From Syntrophobacterales bacterium (GTDB lineage: Bacteria; Desulfobacterota; Syntrophorhabdia; Syntrophorhabdales; WCHB1-27), in contig JADGQN010000013.1 in assembly GCA_017881765.1 (NCBI GenBank), positions 1 to 25,235 of the forward strand: 25,235 bases of DNA. Direction: 5' to 3'. The notes beneath the pieces were generated by a model. It saw only the letters and a program-made list of their open reading frames with translations. It did not search any database and was not told the DNA's origin. Shown here in pieces: positions 8,609 to 15,611 of this stretch (positions within the stretch are counted from its first letter, which is position 1; the number at the start of each line of letters is the position of its first letter). The translations under genes and the position numbers were made by a program.

Positions 8609-8935
8609 CTACCCCATCGACAGATGGGCCGTCATTTCTGACAATTCGATCTCTTTCTCACCGTCCCTGTCATACTTTAGGACCTTGTTGCCGAAATCAC
8701 CGGCATCGATTTTTCCCTTGACCCACTTGTTCCAGGTCTCTCTTTGGGAAGAGACGATAGAAGCAAAATCCCCCGATCGATCAAAGCGAGTCAAGGCCTC
8801 CTCTACTATCCAGACACAATAGTTACACTTCTTCTTTGCCTGTTCCGAAACGACATAGAAATACTGAAAATGTGGGCTCCCCGGCTTCAGACCATCGCGG
8901 ATCTGGTAATCCTTGTAAGACCATTGGTTTTCCAT
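8609..8935 (-). CDS. Small hypothetical cytoplasmic protein with a CxxC pair
   Basis: The 108-residue product has no signal peptide or membrane helix and I do not recognise a family. It is rich in aromatic and charged residues and has one CNYC pair (Cys37, Cys40) that could bind metal or be redox active. The ribosome site AAGGAGGG before the ATG is very strong, which makes this a real gene despite its size. About 230 bases separate it from ettA downstream on the same strand. Confidence 0.7.
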   Translation of the reverse strand: MENQWSYKDYQIRDGLKPGSPHFQYFYVVSEQAKKKCNYCVWIVEEALTRFDRSGDFASIVSSQRETWNKWVKGKIDAGDFGNKVLKYDRDGEKEIELSEMTAHLSMG

Positions 8936-9082
8936 CGTTCTTTTCCCTCCTTATTCAGGCGTTGTTGACTAAGAGAACCGTACCGTCAATCATAATGTAA
9001 GAATGACGAACGGAAAAATCCAGTCAACCCATCATCTGACCGATCGATAACAAAGACCGTTACGCCGCGGACTCGCTATTTT

Positions 9083-9126
9083 GACGCGCTGATAGCGCGC
9101 TAGTACGGCGCGCTGCTGAGTACGGC
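9083..9126. repeat. GC-rich hairpin and GCGCGCT repeat cluster
   Basis: AGCGCGC (9094-9100) and GCGCGCT (9108-9114) form a perfect seven-base inverted repeat around the loop TAGTACG. A third ACGCGCT copy lies just upstream at 9084-9090, and TAGTACGGC is partly repeated as GAGTACGGC at 9118-9126. No T tract follows on either strand, so it is not a standard terminator. The rest of 8936-9290 holds no gene that I can see. Confidence 0.45.
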
Positions 9127-9305
9127 TAACCACCTGATTTTGAGTTGATCAGAGGTTATCGCGAGTTTCAACACGAGCTATGGTGAATCGACTCAGGTGA
9201 TCTTTTTATAAAACAGAGAGCGGGATGGAAAAGAGGGTGCTTGCCTTGGCACCATCAGGTGGTTATATTTGAGATAGTTCAACGTCCATTTCCTCAGGAG
9301 GCGGT

Positions 9306-9440
9306 ATGGTATACACGTGTACCCTGTGCGGTTATGAGTATGACGAGAGGGTTGAGAAGGTGCCCTTCGAGGAATTGCCCGACGATTGGCGCTGCCCGAT
9401 ATGCAAGGCGCCTAAGAGTGCCTTTGAGAAATCGGAATAG
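9306..9440 (+). CDS. Rubredoxin, short (44-residue) form
   Basis: This gene is too short for many ORF finders. The product MVYTCTLCGYEYDERVEKVP... ends in DWRCPICKAPKSAFEKSE. The two knuckles CTLCG and CPICK supply the four Cys ligands of a single Fe(SCys)4 site for one-electron transfer in the cytoplasm. The central loop found in 52-54 residue rubredoxins (the EGDPDNGIAPG region) is deleted, as in the 45-residue rubredoxin of Desulfovibrio desulfuricans. AGGAGG at 9296-9301 is four bases before the ATG. Partners are often rubrerythrin, desulfoferrodoxin or rubredoxin:oxygen oxidoreductase, but none is adjacent here. Confidence 0.93.
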   Translation: MVYTCTLCGYEYDERVEKVPFEELPDDWRCPICKAPKSAFEKSE

Positions 9441-9442
9441 GC

Positions 9443-9492
9443 GAATTCCACTTCAAAGTGCAGCAGGTGAATGCTATTTCAAAGAGCGCCAC
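9443..9492 (+). repeat. Two tandem copies of a 24-bp motif, IS21-end-like
   Basis: Copy 1 (9443-9466) starts GAATTCCACTTCAAAG and copy 2 (9469-9492) starts GAATGCTATTTCAAAG, with a period of 26 bases and 17 of 24 positions identical. A third copy is at 23503-23526 (19 of 24 identical to copy 1). Tandem degenerate repeats containing TTCAAA-type cores are typical of the ends of IS21-family elements. No transposase is left here, so this would be an element remnant. Confidence 0.4.
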
Positions 9493-9548
9493 GAGAGCGC
9501 AGTGTCGCCCCTGAAAGTCCGCTCTGCACCAGCGTCCCTGCAGTTCCT

Positions 9549-9911
9549 TTATGCCTCTATTTGAGTCGTTGTGCTCTCAGGTGACATTACATATAGATGG
9601 GAGAAGGTGAAGCCTTCAGCCGCCCCGTGCCAGTGTTTCTCTCCCGCCGCAATAAAGATAATATCTCCGGGGCCAACCGTAATTTCCTCATTTTCAGTGG
9701 CTACGATTCCTTTGCCTTCGGTGACAATAAGTACTTGTTCAATGGAATGAGTATGCAATTTATTTCTGACACCTTTTTCAAAATTGACCTGTTGAATCAG
9801 AAATCGTTTACTTAGATCCGTGTCTACTATAGGCTGCATGGTCACCGGTCCAGTGAAGATCGGGCTCACCCTCGGCGCTTTGGGAACCTGGTTAATCTTA
9901 ATTATCTTCAT
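9549..9911 (-). CDS. Single-domain cupin protein
   Basis: The 120-residue product is a small beta-barrel cupin. Motif 1 contains HTHSIEQ (His53, His55, Glu58/Gln59) and motif 2 contains PGDIIFIAAGEKHWHG (His93/His95), giving a likely metal site. The specific reaction, if any, cannot be deduced; such proteins are often isomerases, dioxygenases or small-molecule sensors. A longer reading frame begins at 10040, but the ATG at 9911 is preceded by GGAGGAGG and matches the usual cupin start, so the upstream 43 codons are not coding. Confidence 0.85.
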   Translation of the reverse strand: MKIIKINQVPKAPRVSPIFTGPVTMQPIVDTDLSKRFLIQQVNFEKGVRNKLHTHSIEQVLIVTEGKGIVATENEEITVGPGDIIFIAAGEKHWHGAAEGFTFSHLYVMSPESTTTQIEA

Positions 9912-10074
9912 GGCTACCTCCTCCTTTTGCGGGGTTTTATCCAGACCATCGTAACGGGGAGCGTAGGGAATGTCAAGGGAAACAGAGGGACAGCGAGAAA
10001 GCGGACTTTCATACAAACTACGTTCATGCGGCCGTATCACGGGTACGATAAGGTTCTGGTTGTTAAACGAAACT

Positions 10075-11070
10075 TCAGGTTTGTGGGTCGTGCGATCTCT
10101 TGCTCCTTCTTACGCCGACCCTTGAAAGGAGAGAGCTTCCTGCCCCTCTGACCTGCCCTGCGGCGCCTGAGACCATGGTGCCGAGCCTATCTTTAGAGAC
10201 TTCCCAGGCCATCTTGGAGACTCTTGAGGTGCCCTGCCTTACAATGGAGCCGAGCAGCTTTGCAGCCTCTGCGCCGGCGGTCCTCCTTAAGCTCTTTTTT
10301 TCGGCGATAACGAGGGAGCCACAGTACCGCTTTGCGATGATGCCCACCCTGAGCGAGAGAAACGCATTTGCCGTGCCTGTCAGCACTGAGGTAACCAGTA
10401 AGGAGGCGGCCAGTTGGAGGCCCGGAACGGACCCGGCCATTGCGCCGAGGGTGGACGATAGAACAGGCTGTACCTGTTCATTCAGGTCAATGTCATCCAA
10501 CTCGCTTGCCATGAACGCGGTGGCCGCAACGTTGGCATAGAGATGTATCAGGTCCCGCAAGGTGGGTCGTTGGTAGTAGAGGTGCGCGATTTGCCATACC
10601 ATCCGCGACTGCGCCGACAGCACAAGAAAAGCATCCAGGCGGCCGCTCTGAGAGATGGCAGTGCTCATAAACACCGTAGAGGCTGTTTTCTGAATGATGT
10701 CATCGGCTTGCTTGCCCAGGAGTGTGAGGGCATCCTCAATCCGCTCGCGGTTCGAAAGATCAAAGTTTTTGAGGCGGGTGTTCGAGCGCAGCCGTTTTTT
10801 CAGCGACTCCAGGTATCTGGTGAATTCGGGCGAGTCTTCGCTCGCCGGGGGCATGAGAGAGCGGGGCAAACGCAGCAACATGAATACGGGCACCAGAATC
10901 AGCGCGGCGTACAGCGCCAGCAGGGACCAGAAAACGACTGTAGCGAAAACAGCACTCACGTTCCGCGCGAGCTGGACCACCTGTGCCGTCTGGTTTATTA
11001 CGAAAAGAATGAACAAAAGCATTACCAGAAGGCTGGCGAGCAATGCAATTTTTTTTGCAGCCCTGTTCAT
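10075..11070 (-). CDS. DUF697-family (YcjF-like) inner-membrane protein
   Basis: This is a membrane protein of about 331 residues. Two N-terminal helices (IALLASLLVMLLFILFVIN and FWSLLALYAALILVPVFMLL) are followed by a charged cytoplasmic stretch and a C-terminal DUF697-type region (RDLIHLYANVAATAFMASE ... GSVPGLQLAASLLVTSVL ... LSLRVGIIAKRYCGSL). The tail is basic (RVGVRRSKRSHD). The family function is not established. Start choice: the frame is open to a TTG at 11112 and ATGs at 11100 and 11079, but the ATG at 11070 has GAGGG about nine bases upstream and the first helix follows directly. Confidence 0.8.
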   Translation of the reverse strand: MNRAAKKIALLASLLVMLLFILFVINQTAQVVQLARNVSAVFATVVFWSLLALYAALILVPVFMLLRLPRSLMPPASEDSPEFTRYLESLKKRLRSNTRLKNFDLSNRERIEDALTLLGKQADDIIQKTASTVFMSTAISQSGRLDAFLVLSAQSRMVWQIAHLYYQRPTLRDLIHLYANVAATAFMASELDDIDLNEQVQPVLSSTLGAMAGSVPGLQLAASLLVTSVLTGTANAFLSLRVGIIAKRYCGSLVIAEKKSLRRTAGAEAAKLLGSIVRQGTSRVSKMAWEVSKDRLGTMVSGAAGQVRGAGSSLLSRVGVRRSKRSHDPQT

Positions 11071-11169
11071 TTCTTGCATCCCTCTTCTGCCTGTCTCCAT
11101 GACTATCGTCAAAAAGAAGCAGATGGTGCGCTATTATAACCCAATTATTACTCTGTTGCGTAAGGACCT

Positions 11170-11330
11170 ATACCGATTCGCATTCAAGATGGACGACCCA
11201 GCCTTCGGTCGGGTACCCCGGGCGGCAGCGAGGAGCCCCACCCGCAAGCGGGTACCCGGGCGTGCTAGAAGTACGTCGAGGAGAGCGACGTAGCGACAAC
11301 GAAGGTATACACTTGAATGCGAATCGGTAT
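11170..11330. mobile_element. 161-bp non-coding element with 19-bp terminal inverted repeats (MITE-like)
   Basis: ATACCGATTCGCATTCAAG (11170-11188) is the exact reverse complement of the sequence at 11312-11330. Inside are ACCCGC-AA-GCGGGT (11240-11253), TACGTCG/CGACGTA around a 7-base loop (11272-11292), a CCTTCG/CGAAGG pair nested just inside the ends, and a near-direct duplication of CGGGTACCC-CGGGCG. There is no ORF and no clear target-site duplication. It could be a miniature transposable element or a long structured RNA. Confidence 0.5.
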
Positions 11331-11344
11331 CAGATCGACAGAGG

Positions 11345-11370
11345 GAGTCAGGTCAGGGACGCACCTGACC
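11345..11370. repeat. REP-like hairpin, copy 1
   Basis: GTCAGGT (11347-11353) and ACCTGAC (11363-11369) pair around a 9-base loop. Read on the minus strand the unit is GGTCAGGTGC then GTCCCTGA and ending GACTC, a pattern shared with 23288-23321. It lies 15 bases from the inverted-repeat element. The rest of 11113-11489 has no gene that I can support. Confidence 0.45.
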
Positions 11371-11489
11371 ATCCTGACTTCGTCACTCTTTAGACGGGCC
11401 TGAACGGCAAGCTTGTCATATTTAAAAGGCACTCCCAATATAGGGCGCAAGAACAACGGTGCACCGTAAGGAAGAAAAGCTTCGACGGC

Positions 11490-12107
11490 TCAGAGAGGTT
11501 CCCCGGGCTTTGGCGATCCTGCAAGCCAGGCTTTCCCTTCTTTATAAAGTTTCTCTACGCCGGGACCGCGAAGACCAGGGACATTATTCTTAACCTTGTA
11601 CCCGATTTTCGTCTGAAGATATGCGAGGTGACGATATCCTTCAGGGAATGCGGCAAGCTGCTTTTCGTCCAGCTTCAACACTACCGATGGATCGAGAGGA
11701 TCCATGCGGTCTTTCTCGAAGATTGACTGACGGCGGACAATAGCCCACTTTCCGTCGCGCTTTTCGAAAAAGTCGTAATGCCTTCCCATGCAGACCACAT
11801 CTACGAGAACACCATCCAGAGCGGCGCGCTGATATACCGTCACCTTGACCTGGGAGATGGCGCGATTTCCGGCGACGTCACACGTCCAGCCTCCGAGGGA
11901 GTGCAGGATATTCACTCCTTTGTTGAAACCTTGACGACTCACCTCGATGAAATCTTTTGCCGGTCCCTGAAACCACGTCGCCGTCATCCAGCCATCAGGG
12001 TGCCAGACCGTGGCAAAGCGTTCCCAATCCCCCGAGTCGCGATATACTATCCAGTTCTCCACCACTTCACGTATTGCCAGCTTGTCCGCGGTTAAATTAT
12101 CGACCAT
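11490..12107 (-). CDS. SnoaL/NTF2-like protein
   Basis: The 205-residue cytoplasmic product starts with a long helix and the NTF2-like pattern (LAIREVVENWIVYRDSGDWERFATVWHPDGWM), followed by the curved sheet (SQVKVTVYQRAALDGVLVDVVCMGRHYDFFEKRDGKWAIVRR). This fold serves as isomerase, dehydratase or ring-hydroxylase beta subunit; the substrate is unknown. The frame is open to 12191, but ATG 12107 has AAGGAG at eight to nine bases and is chosen. It is divergent from the TRAP transporter operon, so a role in metabolism of the imported acid is possible but not shown. Confidence 0.82.
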   Translation of the reverse strand: MVDNLTADKLAIREVVENWIVYRDSGDWERFATVWHPDGWMTATWFQGPAKDFIEVSRQGFNKGVNILHSLGGWTCDVAGNRAISQVKVTVYQRAALDGVLVDVVCMGRHYDFFEKRDGKWAIVRRQSIFEKDRMDPLDPSVVLKLDEKQLAAFPEGYRHLAYLQTKIGYKVKNNVPGLRGPGVEKLYKEGKAWLAGSPKPGEPL

Positions 12108-12271
12108 CTCTCTCTCCTTCCTGCTAGGGCTGTTAAGGTTCCAGGCAGCTTTACCCACCGCACGTTTGTTTTTCGCGTATGCAAGGCGCACGGCCCTCCC
12201 TTCTTCTCCTCTGCTTCTCAGCAGGCATGCGCTTTTTACTATAACTTATTCAGTCGTCCACGTCTGCTTCT

Positions 12272-12300
12272 TTGAAATGGGATGCGCCGGCCAATTTCAA
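12272..12300. promoter_or_regulatory. Inverted repeat in the divergent region before dctQ
   Basis: TTGAAAT (12272-12278) and ATTTCAA (12294-12300) are perfect seven-base arms separated by 15 bases. It lies between the NTF2-like gene and the TRAP operon, about 95 bases before dctQ, a fitting place for an operator of a dimeric regulator. No regulator gene is adjacent. Confidence 0.3.
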
Positions 12301-12394
12301 TTCAATGGCTTTGCCCCTTCAGTATAAATCACTTGACCTTCTTTCGCGTGCGATGCTATGGTTTCTCAATAACCTGACAATCCGGGAGAAGGCG

Positions 12395-12877
12395 ATGGAA
12401 TGGTTGCTGGCGATCGTTTTCAAGATCAGCAAGGTGCTGAATAAGATTGCTGAGATAACCCTTGCGTGCATGATCCTCCTGACCGTGACAGATGTGGTTC
12501 TGAGGACCGGTCGGGCACCGATAGTCGGCACGTACGAAATGGTCGGCCTCCTGGGAGCGATCATTATAGGTTTCTCGATCCCTTTCACGTCTTGGGTGCA
12601 AGGCCAGATCAAGGTCGATTTTCTTATTGTCAAACTCTCTGCGCGAGCCAGGGCAATCGTCGACATCATCACGCGATGTGTGGGAATAGGATTGTTCCTC
12701 GTCATCGCTTGGAATCTCCTGATCCTGGGAGCTGAGGCCTTGAAAGCAGGGGAGGTCACGCCTACCCGCCATCTCCCCTTTTATCCGATCATTTACGCGG
12801 TCGGCGCCGCCTGTTTTTTTCAAGCCCTTGTGCTGTTCTGCGATATCATCAAGATCGTCAGGGGAGAGTATGAGTGA
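12395..12877 (+). CDS. dctQ: TRAP transporter small membrane subunit (DctQ)
   Basis: The 160-residue protein has four transmembrane helices and the DctQ signature (TLACMILLTVTDVVLRT, then GTYEMVGLLGAIIIGFSIPF and QGQIKVDFL). It forms the membrane complex with DctM for Na+-driven, binding-protein-dependent uptake, typically of carboxylates. A longer frame begins at 12272, but ATG 12395 has GGAGAAGG upstream and fits the normal family length. Its stop overlaps the dctM start by eight bases, indicating translational coupling. Confidence 0.9.
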   Translation: MEWLLAIVFKISKVLNKIAEITLACMILLTVTDVVLRTGRAPIVGTYEMVGLLGAIIIGFSIPFTSWVQGQIKVDFLIVKLSARARAIVDIITRCVGIGLFLVIAWNLLILGAEALKAGEVTPTRHLPFYPIIYAVGAACFFQALVLFCDIIKIVRGEYE

Positions 12878-14171
12878 AACGGTCGTAGGAATTCTCGGTT
12901 TATTGGTGCTGCTCGCTGTTTTTTTGACCGGCCTGGAGCTTGGCTTCAGCATGGCCGTTATAGGATTTCTCGGATACTGCTGCATCGTGTCAACAAAGGC
13001 CGGGCTGAGCATGGTGGCCCAGGATATCTATGACACCTTCTCAACGTACGGCTTTACGGTCGTCCCGGTCTTCATTCTCATGGGCCAGATTGCTTTTAAC
13101 GGGGGAATTGCAAGAAGACTCTATGCGGCAGCCTACCGGTTTATCGGGCATATCCCCGGAGGCCTGGCAATGGCCACGGTTGCGGGGGCGACGGCGTTCG
13201 GAAGCGTCACGGGATCGACTACAGCGACCGCAGCCACATTTGCCGGAGTCGGCATTCCCGAGATGGACCGTTATGGCTACAGCAGGGTGCTGTCGACGGG
13301 TGTTGTGGCCGCTTCAGGGTGTCTCGGTTGCCTCATCCCTCCAAGCGTACCTTTGATTATCTACGGCATTATCACCGAACAGTCGATCGGAAAGCTTTTC
13401 CTCGCCTCGATCATTCCCGGTATTCTTTCCTCTCTCTGCTTCCTGCTGATCATCTATGGGTGGGCACGCATGAATCCCTCCATAGCCCCTAAAGGGGAAA
13501 GGTCTTCGTGGGCAGAAAGGATGACGTCGGCAAAGGGGGTAATAGGCGTTGCCATAATCTTTGTCGTGGTGATGGGGGGCTTGTTACAGGGTTTTTTCAC
13601 ACCGACCGAGGCGGGAAGCGTGGGCGCATTTGCTGTCGCCGTTCTGGCTTTCGTCTCCCGGGACATTGATTTTTCCGGGCTTTCCAAATCACTGCGCGAG
13701 TCTCTGGTGACCGCGTGCATGGTTATGCTGCTTATTGCGGGTTCAACTATATTCGGACATTTCATCACGGTGACAAAGATTCCCATGATGGCGGCCGATT
13801 GGATCATAAAACTTCCACTTCATCCCCACCTGATCGTCGTTCTTATCGGCTTGATCTATCTCATCGGCGGTTCGTTCATTGACGACCTTGCCTTCATGAT
13901 CCTCGCCACCCCTATCTTCTATCCTGTCGTCGTGAAGTTGGGTTATGACCTGATCTGGTTCGGCATATTCATTCAGCTAACCGTGATGATCGGAGTCATC
14001 ATCCCACCTGTCGCGATCAATGTTTTTGTGGTGAGAAACGTCACGAAGGAATCGTTAAGTACGATTTATCGCGGGGTAACCCCGTTCTTGCTCGGACTGG
14101 CCTTTGTCATATTTCTGTTGTTTCTCTTTCCCCAGCTTGCACTCTTTATCCCATCATTTTTGCGTTACTGA
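12870..14171 (+). CDS. dctM: TRAP transporter large membrane subunit (DctM)
   Basis: This transport subunit has 433 residues and about twelve membrane helices. Family landmarks are FSMAVIGFLGYC, PVFILMGQIAFNGGIARRLY, ATAFGSVTGSTTATAATFAGVGIPEM, CLGCLIPPSVPLIIYGIITEQSIGKLF, PTEAGSVGAFAVAV and the late VMIGVIIPPVAINVFVV. The ATG at 12870 is preceded by GGGGAG and lies inside the end of dctQ; the 14 codons upstream in frame are not expected to be translated. Confidence 0.93.
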   Translation: MSETVVGILGLLVLLAVFLTGLELGFSMAVIGFLGYCCIVSTKAGLSMVAQDIYDTFSTYGFTVVPVFILMGQIAFNGGIARRLYAAAYRFIGHIPGGLAMATVAGATAFGSVTGSTTATAATFAGVGIPEMDRYGYSRVLSTGVVAASGCLGCLIPPSVPLIIYGIITEQSIGKLFLASIIPGILSSLCFLLIIYGWARMNPSIAPKGERSSWAERMTSAKGVIGVAIIFVVVMGGLLQGFFTPTEAGSVGAFAVAVLAFVSRDIDFSGLSKSLRESLVTACMVMLLIAGSTIFGHFITVTKIPMMAADWIIKLPLHPHLIVVLIGLIYLIGGSFIDDLAFMILATPIFYPVVVKLGYDLIWFGIFIQLTVMIGVIIPPVAINVFVVRNVTKESLSTIYRGVTPFLLGLAFVIFLLFLFPQLALFIPSFLRY

Positions 14172-14236
14172 GCATGCGGACTGTGCTACGATTCAGGAAT
14201 CGGCACGAGAAGATTAAATCTGGTGGAGGTGATCAT

Positions 14237-15244
14237 ATGAGGAAAATTGTTTTTCTATCGGTCGCTCTTCTTCTGGCGTCAGTCTGGCTGTATGCGTCTC
14301 CCGTCAAGGCCCAGGTCTCACTCAAATTCGCCAACTTCTTTCCTCCTGATAACAAGGTCAGTATCACGATGGATCAGTGGTGCAAGGAGGTAGAGAAGAG
14401 AACAAACGGCAGGGTGAAGGTCACGCAATTCACGGGAGGCACGTTGACGCCTCCGACACAAACCTACATCAGCGTCACAAGGGGGGTGGCCGACATAGGC
14501 TTGAGTTTCTGCGGATACACCATGGGACGTTTCCCTCTTTTTGAAGTGATCGACTTGCCCCTGGGATACAGGAGCGGTTACTGGGCCACGAAACTATCAA
14601 ACGAATTCTACAACAAGTTCAAACCCAAGGAATTTGATGACGTAAGGCCGCTCTTCTTTACGGCGTCACCGCCGCACATGCTCTTTGCGAAGAAACCCGT
14701 CCGCAACCTGGACGACATGAAAGGGCTGAAAGTACGCTCGACCGGCACAAGCGCGAAGGTGGTCCAGGCATTGGGCGGAGCGCCCGTGGCTATGCCGATG
14801 TCAGAGGCCTACGATGCGCTCTCGAAAGGCGTCGCGCAGGGCGTCATCTGCCCTTACGAGCCGATGAAGGGGTTCAAACTGGCCGAGGTCGTCGACAACA
14901 GCACCGAATACGGCTCTGCTTACACAAATGTCAACTACATCGTCATGAATAAGGATAAGTGGAATGCCATTGCGCCGAACGACCAGAAAGCCATCGAAGC
15001 GATCAACAACGAATGGATCGACAAGATGGGAAGGCTCTGGGATGACCTCGATAAAGAGGGAAAGGATGTCTTCGTTCAGAAAGGCGGAAAGGTCACGGTA
15101 CTGCCCGGGGAGGAGAACGCGCGATGGGCAATGAGGCTGCGCCCCATCCTCGATGAGTATGTTACTAGCATGAAATCGAAGAACCTGCCCGGCGGGGAGG
15201 CACTCAAGTTCTGCCAGGACTACCTGAAGGCACACGAAAAATAG
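14237..15244 (+). CDS. dctP: TRAP transporter periplasmic substrate-binding protein (DctP)
   Basis: The 335-residue precursor has a signal peptide (MRKIVFLSVALLLASVWLYA, cut near VKA-Q). The mature protein shows the DctP fold: LKFANFFPPDN at the start, GVADIGLSFCGYTMGRFPLFE, then LDDMKGLKVRSTG with Arg167 at the position of the conserved carboxylate-binding arginine, suggesting an organic acid ligand. PMSEAYDALSKGVAQGVICPYEP is the next family block. GGAGGTGAT lies before ATG 14237, so the 21 upstream codons are excluded. It is the last gene of the dctQMP operon. Confidence 0.93.
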   Translation: MRKIVFLSVALLLASVWLYASPVKAQVSLKFANFFPPDNKVSITMDQWCKEVEKRTNGRVKVTQFTGGTLTPPTQTYISVTRGVADIGLSFCGYTMGRFPLFEVIDLPLGYRSGYWATKLSNEFYNKFKPKEFDDVRPLFFTASPPHMLFAKKPVRNLDDMKGLKVRSTGTSAKVVQALGGAPVAMPMSEAYDALSKGVAQGVICPYEPMKGFKLAEVVDNSTEYGSAYTNVNYIVMNKDKWNAIAPNDQKAIEAINNEWIDKMGRLWDDLDKEGKDVFVQKGGKVTVLPGEENARWAMRLRPILDEYVTSMKSKNLPGGEALKFCQDYLKAHEK

Positions 15245-15582
15245 GGAGAAGCGGCGTAGGTCTACCGCTTTTCGTCCAAGAAGCGCTGAGGCCGCGCCAC
15301 GGTCCATCTGGTAGGAGCGAAGGTGCTCAGTGGCAACAAGTAAATGTTGCCGGCAAAAAGTGTTGGAAGGACGGAGATAATCAGGATATCCCAGGCGAGT
15401 TCACGACTCCCTTCCAGCAACTGCTTCAGCTATGGGCTGGCGAGGAGTGGACGGGTTTCGAATCCGCTTCAGAGACAGGACCGTCTACCGTACGTGCGCG
15501 ACCTGCTCCGGGTGGACGCCGGGGTCCGGAATGATGATGAGGCGCGGCGTTGCCAGAGCCCCGATACCGGACGCGCACGAAA
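15245..15582 (-). pseudogene. Degenerate minus-strand coding remnant between dctP and the PP2C gene
   Basis: There is no intact gene here. In one minus frame the peptide SGIGALATPRLIIIPDPGV followed by HPEQVAHVR reads like real protein and recalls the LVVIPHPLGG...PEEV block of UGSC-type proteins; it then hits a stop. A second frame further down (LLEGSRELAWDILIISV...PTLFAG) is also protein-like. Together they suggest one or two decayed genes. The family link is weak and inferred from short strings. Confidence 0.25.
15249..15272 (+). terminator. Possible rho-independent terminator after dctP
   Basis: AAGCGG (15249-15254) pairs with CCGCTT (15265-15270) around a ten-base loop, and the T run at 15269-15272 follows. 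It begins five bases after the dctP stop. The stem is short and the T tract is only four, so efficiency is uncertain. Confidence 0.4.
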
Positions 15583-15599
15583 GCAGGGATGAGCCCTGC
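15575..15599 (-). terminator. Possible terminator of the STAS-kinase-PP2C operon
   Basis: On the minus strand GCAGGG and CCCTGC (15599-15594 and 15588-15583) form a six-base stem with a five-base loop, followed by TTTCGT. It sits 12 bases after the PP2C stop. The T run is poor. Confidence 0.35.
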
Positions 15600-15611
15600 G
15601 CCGCCTCGTAC

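Noticed and set aside
11265..11456. 63-codon minus frame
   Set aside because: It runs through the inverted-repeat element and the REP-like hairpin and has no ribosome site.
15434..15480. tRNA-like T-arm string GGGTTTCGAATCCGC
   Set aside because: The stem does not pair properly around TTCGAAT and no acceptor, D or anticodon arms can be found around it.
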